Part shown: positions 33,858 to 41,013 of the stretch, piece by piece
Layout of the letters: each line of letters opens with the position of its first letter
Position numbering within the stretch: position 1 is the first letter of the stretch
NCBI GenBank assembly: GCA_905205195.1
Contig: CAJLCS010000008.1
Coordinates: 1-42,218, forward strand
DNA length: 42,218 nucleotides
Direction: 5' to 3'
Source: an uncultured Eubacteriales bacterium
Lineage (GTDB): Bacteria > Bacillota > Clostridia > Oscillospirales > Oscillospiraceae
Notes under the pieces: model-generated
What the model saw: the letters and a program-made list of their open reading frames with translations, nothing else
Told to the model about the DNA's origin: nothing
Database searches by the model: none
Program-made: the position numbers and the translations under genes

Positions 33858-35726
33858 ATGCTTTACACCATCACCCGGCAGGACATTACCCTGCACTACG
33901 ACCCCGAAGCGCTGAGCCTGACTCTGCACCAGAATGACGTCCTCTGGCGCTGGGCCACCGTCCCCGCCATCATCCGGGCCGACGGCACCCGGCTGTCCTT
34001 TGCCGACGCCGTCTGCGACAGCAGCCCCTACCGCACCGGCGTCACCGACGGCGTCCGGGCCAGCTACCGCCGGTTTACCGACGGAAAAACCGAATATCCC
34101 TACACCGTGGAGACCTTTGTGGGTCTGGACCTGACCGACGGCACGCTCCGGGCCGAAATGCGGCTGGAGGGCGACGAAAAGGGCGAGCTGAAGGAGGTCC
34201 GCTACCCCGGCGCCTTCGCGCTGGAGGCCGGGCCCGACGAAGGCTACACCGTCCTGCCCATGATGCAGGGCACCCTGCTGCCCGCCGGGCATCCGCTGGA
34301 GATGGAGGGCGGTATCATTTTCGAGCGGGCCGCCTATCTGCCGATTTTCGGTCAGGTCAACCGGGGCAGCGGCTATCTGGCCGTCTACGACACCCCCTAC
34401 GACGCCCAATACCACCTGCACAGCAGTCAGGTGCAGCCGGTGTTCGTCCCCTCGCTGGGGCGGATGGGCTACAAGCGGGTCATGCTCTATCAGTTCCGGG
34501 AAGCCTGCGACTACACCGTTATGGCGTCGCTGTACCGGACGTACCTGCGGGAGCGGGGCGGGCTGGTCACGCTGAAGGAAAAAATCGCCCGGAACCCCCG
34601 GGTCGGGGACCTGATCGGCCGGCCCGTCATTCACCTGACCACCGCCTGCCACATCAGCCCCGACTCCGACTACTACCGGCCGGGGGACCCGGAACACAAC
34701 GACAACTGCGTCACCTTCGACGAGCGGGCCGCTCAGCTGCGGGCGCTGAAGGACCGGGGGCTGAAGGACGCCTACGTCCATCTGGACGGCTGGGGCCATC
34801 ACGGCTACGACAACCTGCACCCCGACGTGTTCCCGCCCCATGAGGGGGCCGGCGGTGCCGACGGCCTGCGGCGTCTCCAGCAGACCTGCACGGACATCGG
34901 CTATCTGTTCGCCGTCCACGACCAGTACCGGGATTACTATTACGACGGCGCCAGCTTCTCGCTGGACAACGCCGTCACCGAGCTGGACGGCGGCCATCCC
35001 TTCTGCTCCATCTGGTTCGGCGGCAAGCACAGCTATCTCTGCTCCGCCCTGGCGCCGGAATACGTCCGGCGGAACTACAACACCTTCCGGGATCTGGACA
35101 TCAAGCTGGACGGCTCCTATCTGGACGTATTTTCGGTGGTGAAGCTGGACGAGTGCTTCCACCCGGACCACCCCGCCACCCGGCAGCAGTGCGCCGAAAA
35201 CCGGCGGCACTGCCTGGACCTGCTCACCGCCCGGGGCATCATCCCCAGCTCCGAGGAGGTGCTGGGCTGCATCGCCGACTCTCAGGTCCTGTGCCACCAC
35301 GCCCCCTTCTACACCACCCAGTTTGAATCCCGGGGCGGCGATGCCATCGGCATTCCCATCCCGCTGCTGGCGCTGGTGTATCACGACTGCGTCATCATCC
35401 CCTGGATTGGCCTGAAAACCCGGGGCGGCTGGGGTATCCCCGCTGCGGAATGCCCCTATCTGTGGGCGCTGCTGTGCGGCAGCCCGGTGTACTGCGACAT
35501 CGGCGAGGCCAAGGAAAACCTGTATCTGGTGGAAATCGCCCGGACGCTGGCCAAGCAGGTGGCGCTGGTGCCCATGGTGCGGCACGAATGGGTCGGCGGC
35601 GATCCCCGGCAGCGCCGGACGGAATTTGCCGACGGCACCGTGGTGGAGGCCAACCTGGAAACCACCGCCTTCACCATCCGCTATCCCGACGGCCGGACAG
35701 TCTGCTCCACCGAAAAGCTGGCATAA
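33858..35726 (+). CDS. putative glycoside hydrolase (GH101/GH129-like, DUF5696-type)
   Basis: 622 residues. A beta-rich N-terminal part (1-240) is followed by a probable TIM barrel. Visible conserved-looking blocks are VHLDGWGHHGYDNLHPD, FAVHDQYRDYYYDGA, GSYLDVFSVVKLDECFHP (a candidate nucleophile Asp after strand 4-5) and PSSEEVLGC (a candidate acid Glu). The overall pattern recalls alpha-N-acetylgalactosaminidase-type families GH101 and GH129, but I place it there only by resemblance. Cytoplasmic; probably acts on sugars imported by a transporter elsewhere. AAGGAGG precedes the start. Confidence 0.72.
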   Translation: MLYTITRQDITLHYDPEALSLTLHQNDVLWRWATVPAIIRADGTRLSFADAVCDSSPYRTGVTDGVRASYRRFTDGKTEYPYTVETFVGLDLTDGTLRAEMRLEGDEKGELKEVRYPGAFALEAGPDEGYTVLPMMQGTLLPAGHPLEMEGGIIFERAAYLPIFGQVNRGSGYLAVYDTPYDAQYHLHSSQVQPVFVPSLGRMGYKRVMLYQFREACDYTVMASLYRTYLRERGGLVTLKEKIARNPRVGDLIGRPVIHLTTACHISPDSDYYRPGDPEHNDNCVTFDERAAQLRALKDRGLKDAYVHLDGWGHHGYDNLHPDVFPPHEGAGGADGLRRLQQTCTDIGYLFAVHDQYRDYYYDGASFSLDNAVTELDGGHPFCSIWFGGKHSYLCSALAPEYVRRNYNTFRDLDIKLDGSYLDVFSVVKLDECFHPDHPATRQQCAENRRHCLDLLTARGIIPSSEEVLGCIADSQVLCHHAPFYTTQFESRGGDAIGIPIPLLALVYHDCVIIPWIGLKTRGGWGIPAAECPYLWALLCGSPVYCDIGEAKENLYLVEIARTLAKQVALVPMVRHEWVGGDPRQRRTEFADGTVVEANLETTAFTIRYPDGRTVCSTEKLA

Positions 35727-35770
35727 AAGCCGAAAAAGCGGAAATCCTACCGGTGAAAGGGAGGATTTCC

Positions 35771-35878
35771 GTGAAACAGGACGAAAAGAAAGCCCCGGAC
35801 TGGGAAATGCAGGACCCCAAGCCGCCGGTGGTCCAATCCGGCCATCTGGAAAACCGCCGGGAACACCGGGAGGAATAA
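35771..35878 (+). CDS. 35-residue hypothetical small protein
   Basis: A GTG start with GGGAGGATTTCC directly upstream opens 35 codons of very charged, Pro-containing sequence (DWEMQDPKPPVVQSGHLE), ending just before a terminator. It is 44 bases after the glycosidase gene, and no longer frame competes. No family recognised. Confidence 0.5.
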   Translation: MKQDEKKAPDWEMQDPKPPVVQSGHLENRREHREE

Positions 35879-35882
35879 ACGC

Positions 35883-35916
35883 ACCCCCGCAGGCAAATGC
35901 CTGCGGGGGTATTTTC
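35883..35916 (+). terminator. intrinsic terminator of the DUF5107/glycosidase operon
   Basis: Stem ACCCCCGCAGGCA / TGCCTGCGGGGGT with AA loop, then ATTTTC. Confidence 0.88.
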
Positions 35917-35984
35917 AGGAAGTCCGGTCGGAGAGAGACTGCGGCATCGCCCTCTCAGTCGCCTGTGACGCCAGCTCCCCCCCC

Positions 35985-36024
35985 AAAAAAAAGAATCCGG
36001 CCGGACCTTTTCGGGTCCGGCCGG
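35985..36024 (-). terminator. intrinsic terminator of the holin-like gene
   Basis: Minus strand: stem CCGGCCGGACC / GGTCCGGCCGG (36024-35997), then ATTC and a run of eight T. Ends 18 bases after the gene's stop codon region. Confidence 0.88.
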
Positions 36025-36039
36025 GGGTTGGAATTTTGC

Positions 36040-36321
36040 TCAGGTTCTGCTGGGATCGTGGGCCTGCTCGTTGAGATGCTCCTCCAGCTTTTGCAGGGCC
36101 TCCTTGCACGGCCCGTTGCAGCCGGATTCGATCAGCCCCTGCAGCGCGCCCTTCAGGCCCCAGCAGATGATCTTCTGCTCCTCCTGAATGGCCCGGATCA
36201 TCTCCGTCTGCTGCCGGTCCCGCTCCAGGAGCCGGAAAAATGAGGCCGCCAGCCCCGTCAGACATCCAAATGCCCCCACCAGCTGCGCCGCCCGGATCAC
36301 CGCGTCCGCGTCCAGATACAT
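36040..36321 (-). CDS. small holin-like membrane protein
   Basis: 93 residues. AGGGAGGTGAATCC before the ATG at 36321 decides the start. One TM helix near the N terminus (AAQLVGAFGCLTGLAASFF), a charged coiled-coil-like stretch (LLERDRQQTEMIRAIQEEQ), then an amphipathic helix with GCNGPCKEALQKLEEHLNEQ. I know similar short proteins from many gut Clostridia and their phages, where they are often mislabelled as transporter permeases. It lies next to a tRNA with an element scar and may be a remnant of mobile DNA, but it has its own terminator and looks intact. Confidence 0.75.
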   Translation of the reverse strand: MYLDADAVIRAAQLVGAFGCLTGLAASFFRLLERDRQQTEMIRAIQEEQKIICWGLKGALQGLIESGCNGPCKEALQKLEEHLNEQAHDPSRT

Positions 36322-36430
36322 GGATTCACCTCCCTTGCCTACCGTCCTCACCCAAAGGGCCGAATCCCGCCCCGGTTGCACGTTCCCATGCAACCGGACG
36401 CAGATTTTTCGAAAAATCCGCAATTAGGGC

Positions 36431-36459
36431 TTGACAACCGGCCTGCAAGCCGCTATAAT
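36431..36459 (+). promoter_or_regulatory. sigma-A promoter of tRNA-Val
   Basis: TTGACA (36431-36436), 17-base spacer, TATAAT (36454-36459); perfect consensus, 18 bases before the tRNA. Confidence 0.92.
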
Positions 36460-36477
36460 AATCCCTGTCTTAACGAC

Positions 36478-36554
36478 GGAGGCTTAGCTCAGCTGGTTAG
36501 AGCGCATGCTTCACACGCATGAGGTCACAGGTTCGAGTCCTGTAGTCTCCACCA
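36478..36554 (+). tRNA. tRNA-Val (CAC)
   Basis: 77 bases with encoded CCA. Acceptor GGAGGCT pairs with AGTCTCC; anticodon stem CATGC/GCATG encloses TTCACAC, giving CAC; T arm ACAGGTTCGAGTCCTGT. Own promoter and terminator. An integrase tail lies 87 bases downstream on the opposite strand, so this tRNA was probably an attachment site. Confidence 0.96.
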
Positions 36555-36558
36555 ATTT

Positions 36559-36600
36559 ACCGCTTGAAATCAGCAGATTTCGAGCGGTTTTCTTTTATTT
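36559..36600 (+). terminator. intrinsic terminator after tRNA-Val
   Basis: Stem ACCGCTTGAAATC / GATTTCGAGCGGT, AGCA loop, then TTTCTTTTATTT. Confidence 0.88.
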
Positions 36601-36640
36601 ACGGAACTTTTACCGCAAATTTTGATTCCTAAATTATGGC

Positions 36641-36850
36641 TTATTTTTCGATCTGTCCCAATTCTGTCCCAGCCGCGACTTGCCTACCCCCTTCCAGTAT
36701 TTCGGCGAGGTCCATGTGTGTGTAGATGTCAACGGTGGTGCTATCATCGGCGTGACCGAGAATTTTCTGCAAAATTTCCGGCTTGACGCCTGCCTGGACG
36801 GCCATGGTGGCGTTGATTGTATTCAGCACCCGCCGGTCGCTGATTTCCAT
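36641..36850 (-). pseudogene. tyrosine recombinase (integrase) C-terminal remnant
   Basis: The last ~60-70 codons match the end of phage/ICE integrases: AGVKPEILQKILGH, then DDSTTVDIYTHMD with the catalytic Tyr in DIYTH. Everything upstream of about residue TINATMAV is unrelated sequence, so the core-binding domain, the first Arg and most of the catalytic domain are missing. It reads toward the tRNA-Val 3' end, the usual layout of an element inserted there. Confidence 0.8.
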
Positions 36851-36873
36851 AATGGCCCGTTCCGCTTCGTGTC

Positions 36874-37525
36874 GTGCGGCGAAATAACCGAAATGCGGCT
36901 GCACACATTGATGAACTGGTTCAAGCCTCTCGGAAGAACGGCCAACACAAGGATGACACGGGCGGTCGCCATGGGGAAATGGCCTCCAAGGGCTGGACGT
37001 ACAGAAGCGCATATTTTATGGATTTTGATGGGCAGTATTATCGAGCTACAATATCGGTGGCGCACGGTCCGGAAAATTCGGTCGTGTACAATATTGGAGC
37101 AATCAAAAAGGAAGCACTCCCCAAAATAATGGGCTCTGATGTCGTTTCCGGCAATGGCCCGTGGGGGAATGCTTCTACATCTAGTGTATCCACTTCCCCC
37201 GGCAATGTCAAGACCAAATTTTCCCTGAAAGAGAGCGTCGAGGAAACCAAGGACCTGATCGCCGTGCATAACGTGTCGGAGGAGGGACTACAGGGGGCGC
37301 TTGATCTCGGTGGCCTTCCGTCTCCGTCCATTGCCATCACGAAGGACGATATGGGCCACGAGAAATATGGCCCGATTTCGCTTGTGTTCGGCAAGGAAAC
37401 CATGGGTACTGTAATGGAATGCTATGTCAATTCCAGAAACCCCTAAGTGGTGAACGATCCGGGTAATTACGATTCCGGAAAGCTCCAAGAGCAGGGATAT
37501 GACGGAATCTGGCACCGTTCCGCTG
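36874..37525 (+). pseudogene. fragment of a phage/ICE polyvalent protein (PBECR-nuclease-like)
   Basis: An open frame to 37446 reads HIDELVQASRK, then AYFMDFDGQYYRATISVAHG and VYNIGAIKKEALP, which resembles the Barnase-EndoU-ColicinE5/RelE-like nuclease module in large polyvalent proteins of phages and integrative elements. A second module begins ETKDLIAVHNVSEEGLQGAL. After a TAA the same frame goes on with NYDSGKLQEQGYDGIWH before meeting a hicA fragment. The 5' end is a junction with the integrase remnant. No start signal; non-functional remnant. Confidence 0.65.
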
Positions 37526-37576
37526 TAACCACCAGCCGTTGGATTACAGAAGTTTGATGAGGTCTTTGCGTTTCAT
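37515..37576 (-). pseudogene. hicA: hicA toxin 5' remnant
   Basis: On the minus strand, AAGGAGGGAAGCG precedes an ATG at 37576 and MKRKDLIKLL, then a TAA, then SNGWWLQRNGA. Apart from the stop, this is the start of HicA (mRNA interferase of HicAB). After about NGA the homology ends at a junction. Too short for routine ORF calling; clearly broken. Confidence 0.7.
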
Positions 37577-37601
37577 TCGCTTCCCTCCTTGCATTGCATT
37601 G

Positions 37602-37630
37602 TCTATTATGCGCATTTAACGCGCATTTTT
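37602..37630 (-). promoter_or_regulatory. relic hicAB promoter with palindromic operator
   Basis: Minus strand: TTGAAA, 17-base spacer, CATAAT. The inverted repeat ATGCGC / GCGCAT (37608-37626) lies between and over the two boxes, the usual place for HicB autorepression. Remains of a working toxin-antitoxin promoter. Confidence 0.5.
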
Positions 37631-37761
37631 CAAGGAAGAAATCATCCCCGCCGACGTGGCGGAAGCGCCAAAAAAGATTGGCTTTCTCCGGGGTGGACGG
37701 CAGCTGCCGCTGGTCCCGAAGAAAGCCGATGTTGTTTTGATTCGATTCCCGTTGGGTCCCG
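37627..37761. other. remnant sequence without an intact gene
   Basis: On the plus strand a frame without a start reads KEEIIPADVAEAPKKIGFL and further to PLVPKKADVV before losing coding character. It may be another fragment from the lost element; I do not recognise the family. Confidence 0.3.
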
Positions 37762-37995
37762 TCAGGACTTCACCGGCGGCACCGTGGGGCGGATAATGGG
37801 AACCGTCTGGTCGTCCGGCTCCTCGTCGGGCACCGTCTCCAGAATTTTTCCCGGCTTCAGCTCCGGCGTCGTGGCGGCAGGCTCCGTGGCCGCCGCGGTT
37901 CCCACCGCCGGAACCGTCGTTTCCCCGGCCGGGACACGGCCGCAGCCCGCCAGCACCGCAGCAAGCAGCAACAGCAGCAATCCGATTCGTTTCAT
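37762..37995 (-). CDS. small Thr/Pro-rich lipoprotein
   Basis: 77 residues. The signal peptide ends in the lipobox LAGC (MKRIGLLLLLLAAVLAGC), so the mature protein begins at Cys and is lipid-anchored outside the membrane. The mature part is a short unstructured Pro/Thr/Glu-rich chain with no domain. AGGAGGCGTGATCC precedes the start. Divergent from the transketolase operon. Confidence 0.75.
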   Translation of the reverse strand: MKRIGLLLLLLAAVLAGCGRVPAGETTVPAVGTAAATEPAATTPELKPGKILETVPDEEPDDQTVPIIRPTVPPVKS

Positions 37996-38020
37996 GGATC
38001 ACGCCTCCTTTTTTGCGCCT

Positions 38021-38049
38021 ATCATAGCAGATTCCACCGGAAAATGCAA
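38021..38049 (-). promoter_or_regulatory. promoter of the small lipoprotein
   Basis: Minus strand: TTGCAT (38049-38044), 17-base spacer, TATGAT (38026-38021). Confidence 0.65.
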
Positions 38050-38107
38050 ATGTCAGATTTTAGCGGCAGAATGTCAAGATATTGCGCTTTCCGCCGGGGC
38101 CGCCCTC

Positions 38108-38136
38108 TTGATTTCATTCCCCGGATTCGATATAAT
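38108..38136 (+). promoter_or_regulatory. promoter of the transketolase operon
   Basis: TTGATT (38108-38113), 17-base spacer, TATAAT (38131-38136); leader of about 55 bases. Confidence 0.8.
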
Positions 38137-38198
38137 AGGCCGGTAAGAACTGGCACACAGGTCCCGCGCACCGCGCCGGGCCGCAGAAGGAGGATATC

Positions 38199-39044
38199 AT
38201 GACAAGCTCTGAAAAAAAGCGGCTTTCGCTGATTGCCTGCGACGTGCGGATGGGCATCATTGAAGGCACCCACGCCGCCAAGTCCGGTCACCCCGGCGGC
38301 AGTCTCTCCGCCGCAGACGTTTTCACCTATCTGTACAACCGGGAACTGAACGTGGATCCCAAAAATCCCAAGTGGGAGGACCGGGACCGGTTCGTCCTGA
38401 GCAAGGGCCACACGGCGCCGGGTCTGTACGCCGCGCTGGCCAACCGGGGCTTTTTCCCCGCGGAGGATCTGAAAACCCTGCGGCACATCGGCAGCTATCT
38501 CCAGGGCCATCCCAATATGAATATGACCCCCGGCGTGGATATGTCCACCGGCTCGCTGGGGCAGGGCGTCTCCGCCGCCGCCGGTATGGCGCTGGCCGCC
38601 AAATATCAGCACAAGGATTTCCGGGTCTACACGCTGCTGGGCGACGGCGAAATTCAGGAAGGCGAGGTGTGGGAGGCGTTCATGTTCGCCCACCACTACA
38701 AGCTGGACAACCTGTGCGTCATCATTGACAACAACGGCCTGCAGATCGACGGCAAGGTGGCCGACGTCATGAGCCCCTACCCCATCGACAGGAAGCTGGA
38801 GGCCTTCGGCTTCCATGTGGTCTGCGTGGACGGCCACGACTTCGACGCGCTGGAATCTGCCTTCGGCGAGGCCCGCCGGACCAAGGGACAGCCCACCGCC
38901 ATCCTGATGACCACCGTCAAGGGCAAGGGCGTCTCCTACATGGAAAATCAGGCCGGCTGGCACGGCAAGGCTCCCAACGACGCCGAGTACGAGCAGGCCA
39001 TGAACGAACTGAAGGCCGCAAAGGCAGAACTGGAGGCGAACTGA
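38199..39044 (+). CDS. transketolase, N-terminal (thiamine diphosphate-binding) subunit
   Basis: 281 residues; the first half of a split transketolase. It binds ThDP with Mg through LLGDGEIQEGEVWEA...NN (GDG near residue 150, Asn-Asn 30 residues on), with SGHPGGSLS and SKGHTAPGLYA near the N terminus. Acts in the non-oxidative pentose phosphate pathway, moving two-carbon units between sugar phosphates. AGAAGGAGGATATC sets the start. One base separates it from the partner gene, so both subunits are made together. Confidence 0.96.
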   Translation: MTSSEKKRLSLIACDVRMGIIEGTHAAKSGHPGGSLSAADVFTYLYNRELNVDPKNPKWEDRDRFVLSKGHTAPGLYAALANRGFFPAEDLKTLRHIGSYLQGHPNMNMTPGVDMSTGSLGQGVSAAAGMALAAKYQHKDFRVYTLLGDGEIQEGEVWEAFMFAHHYKLDNLCVIIDNNGLQIDGKVADVMSPYPIDRKLEAFGFHVVCVDGHDFDALESAFGEARRTKGQPTAILMTTVKGKGVSYMENQAGWHGKAPNDAEYEQAMNELKAAKAELEAN

Positions 39045-39045
39045 C

Positions 39046-39981
39046 ATGGCAGAACTGAAAAAAATTGCAACCCGCGACAGCTATGGCAACACGCTGGTGG
39101 AGCTGGGGCAGGACCATCCGGACCTGATCGTCTTTGATGCGGATCTGGCCGGTGCCACCAAGACCTCCATCTTCAAGAGGGCCTTCCCGGGCCGCCACTT
39201 CGACTGCGGCATCGCCGAGGGCAACATGATGGCCGTGGCCGCCGGTGCCGCCGCCGCCGGGCTGACCCCCTTCGTGTCCAGCTTCGCCATGTTCGCCGCC
39301 GGACGGGCCTTCGAGCAGGCCCGCAACTCCGTGGGCTATCCCCACCTGAATGTGAAAATCGGCGCCACCCACGGCGGCATCTCCGTGGGCGAGGACGGCG
39401 CCAGCCACCAGTGCTGCGAGGATTTCGCCCTGATGCGCTCCATTCCCGGCATGGTGGTCATGTGTCCCGCCGACGACGTGGAGGCCCGGGCCATGGTGAA
39501 GGCCGCCTATGCCCATGAAGGCCCCGTATATATGCGCTTCGGCCGGTCGGCGGTGCCGGTGTTCCACGATCCCGACACCTACCGGTTTGAAATCGGCAAG
39601 GGCGAGGTGCTGCGTCAGGGCCGGGACGTTGCCATTCTGGCCAACGGCCTGATGGTCTACGAGGCGGTGAAGGCCGCCGAGACGCTGGCCGCCGAGGGCA
39701 TCGACGCCATGGTGGTGAACCTGGCCACCATCAAGCCGCTGGACGAGGCGCTGGTGCTGTCCACCGCCGAAACCTGCGGCAGAATCGTCACCTGCGAGGA
39801 GCATTCCGTCATCGGCGGTCTGGGTGACGCGGTGGCCTCCCTGCTGGCCGTGAAGCGCCCCACCCCCGTCCGGATGGTGGGCGTCAACGACGAGTTCGGC
39901 CATTCCGGCCCCGCCGCCGCCCTGCTGGAGCAGTTCGGCCTGTGCGCGTCCCACATTGCGGACGTGGTACGGAACTTCTGA
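39046..39981 (+). CDS. transketolase, C-terminal subunit
   Basis: 311 residues with the pyrimidine-binding domain (FDCGIAEGNMMAVAAGAAAAG, containing the catalytic Glu of the ThDP site) and the C-terminal transketolase domain (AILANGLMVYEAVKAAETLA). Together with the upstream subunit it gives a complete enzyme. This split form is common in Clostridia and archaea. Confidence 0.96.
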   Translation: MAELKKIATRDSYGNTLVELGQDHPDLIVFDADLAGATKTSIFKRAFPGRHFDCGIAEGNMMAVAAGAAAAGLTPFVSSFAMFAAGRAFEQARNSVGYPHLNVKIGATHGGISVGEDGASHQCCEDFALMRSIPGMVVMCPADDVEARAMVKAAYAHEGPVYMRFGRSAVPVFHDPDTYRFEIGKGEVLRQGRDVAILANGLMVYEAVKAAETLAAEGIDAMVVNLATIKPLDEALVLSTAETCGRIVTCEEHSVIGGLGDAVASLLAVKRPTPVRMVGVNDEFGHSGPAAALLEQFGLCASHIADVVRNF

Positions 39982-39987
39982 GCATTC

Positions 39988-40020
39988 TTCGGGCAAGCGA
40001 GCACATCTCGCTTGCCCGAA
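39988..40020 (+). terminator. stem-loop after the transketolase operon
   Basis: Perfect 14-base arms (TTCGGGCAAGCGAG and complement) around CACAT, 6 bases after the stop. The T run is missing (ACTGTCGAAAA follows), so terminator activity is uncertain. Confidence 0.55.
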
Positions 40021-40250
40021 ACTGTCGAAAAAAACCTTCGGCGGTTGCGCTCTGCACAGCGCTGCGGCGCTGGACTTGCAGTCTGATCGGTATTTTCGCC
40101 GACGTACAGAAGGTGAATTGCCCCGCAGGGGCAAGAGAAGCCACCCTGGGGTGCGCCGCCGAAGAAAATGATCCCACCCTATTCATCGCCTGCGGGCGGT
40201 GAACTCTGCGAGGCTGTTGGGACGCGCTTGACCTTTTTCGGCATCTTTCA
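40021..40250. ncRNA. non-coding, highly self-complementary segment
   Basis: No credible gene. The ends pair: CGAAAAAAACC (40026-40036) with ACCTTTTTCG (40231-40240), and inside them TTCGGCGG (40038-40044 region) pairs with CCGCCGAA (near 40155-40162). TTGCCCC/GGGGCAA (near 40115-40131) forms an inner hairpin. On the minus strand a stretch reads ASLAPAGQFTFCTSAKIPI, a phrase I recall from many spurious short ORFs in gut Clostridia, which suggests a dispersed repeat. It may be a MITE-like element or a structured RNA. Confidence 0.4.
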
Positions 40251-40294
40251 CAGCCCCGCCCCCGGCAAAGCGCCGGAAATTGTCCTTCTGCGGA

Positions 40295-40323
40295 TTGACG
40301 CAGACCGCAAAATATGCTATAAT
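40295..40323 (+). promoter_or_regulatory. promoter of the pur operon
   Basis: TTGACG (40295-40300), 17-base spacer, TATAAT (40318-40323), just before the ZTP riboswitch. Confidence 0.88.
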
Positions 40324-40339
40324 TCTCCTGTAATCGAGG

Positions 40340-40412
40340 CATACCTTATGACTGACGGATAAGTGGGGCACCACATGGAGTAAGGTTATGGATACTGCCG
40401 ACCGTCTGGGCA
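40340..40412 (+). promoter_or_regulatory. ZTP (pfl) riboswitch
   Basis: P1 is formed by ACCTTA and TAAGGT; the core has GACTGACGG, AAGTGGGGCACCAC and the 3' block GCCGACCGTCTGGGCA, which matches the conserved CCGCCUGGGC end of ZTP aptamers, with ACGG/CCGT able to form the pseudoknot. It senses ZMP/ZTP, which accumulate when 10-formyl-THF is short, and turns purine genes on. Placement before purE fits exactly. Confidence 0.85.
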
Positions 40413-40450
40413 CACTTGCACCGAAAGCGCGTGTAAGTGCGCCCTTTTTT
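40408..40450 (+). terminator. ZTP riboswitch terminator
   Basis: Stem starting GGGCACACTTGCAC pairs with GCGTGTAAGTGCGCCC, followed by TTTTTT. The GGGC arm is shared with the aptamer's conserved 3' block, so ligand binding should block termination. Confidence 0.88.
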
Positions 40451-40470
40451 GTTTGCCAAAGGAGGTTTTT

Positions 40471-40965
40471 ATGAAGAAAGTCGGAATCGTCATGGGCAGC
40501 GACAGCGATCTGCCCATTATCCGCAAGGCTGCCGATACTCTCCGGGCGCTGGACGTCCCCTTTGAGGTCCACGTCTACTCCGCCCACCGCACTCCCGACG
40601 AGGCCCGGGATTTTGCCCGGAACGCGGCGGAAAACGGCTTCGGCGTGCTGATTGCCGCCGCCGGTATGGCCGCCCATCTGGCCGGTGCCGTGGCTGCAAA
40701 CACCGTGCTGCCCGTCATCGGCATTCCCTGCAGGTCCGCCAATCTGGACGGGCTGGACGCGCTGCTTGCCACGGTGCAGATGCCCTCCGGCATTCCCGTG
40801 GCCACGGTGGCCATTGACGGCGGCACCAACGCCGCCCTGCTGGCCGCCCAGATTCTGGCCGTTTCCGAGCCGGCGCTGGCCGAAAAGCTCGCCGAAAAGC
40901 GCCGGGCCGACGCCGCCAAGGTGCTTGCCAAGGACGCAGCCGTAGCCGCCGAATTTCACGACTGA
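40471..40965 (+). CDS. purE: N5-carboxyaminoimidazole ribonucleotide mutase
   Basis: 164 residues, normal class I PurE length. Converts N5-CAIR to CAIR in purine synthesis. Motifs: GIVMGSDSDLP (phosphate-binding), YSAHRTPD and AAAGMAAHLAG. GGAGGTTTTT precedes the ATG at 40471; an in-frame ATG 18 bases earlier lies in the terminator's spacer and is rejected. Confidence 0.97.
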   Translation: MKKVGIVMGSDSDLPIIRKAADTLRALDVPFEVHVYSAHRTPDEARDFARNAAENGFGVLIAAAGMAAHLAGAVAANTVLPVIGIPCRSANLDGLDALLATVQMPSGIPVATVAIDGGTNAALLAAQILAVSEPALAEKLAEKRRADAAKVLAKDAAVAAEFHD

Positions 40966-41013
40966 CCCAATACGACAGCCCGGCCCAGGCCGGAGCGGAA
41001 AGGATTTTGGAAG

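Noticed and set aside
32904..35585. 893-codon minus-strand frame opposite the DUF5107/glycosidase operon
   Set aside because: Shadow of two well-supported plus-strand genes.
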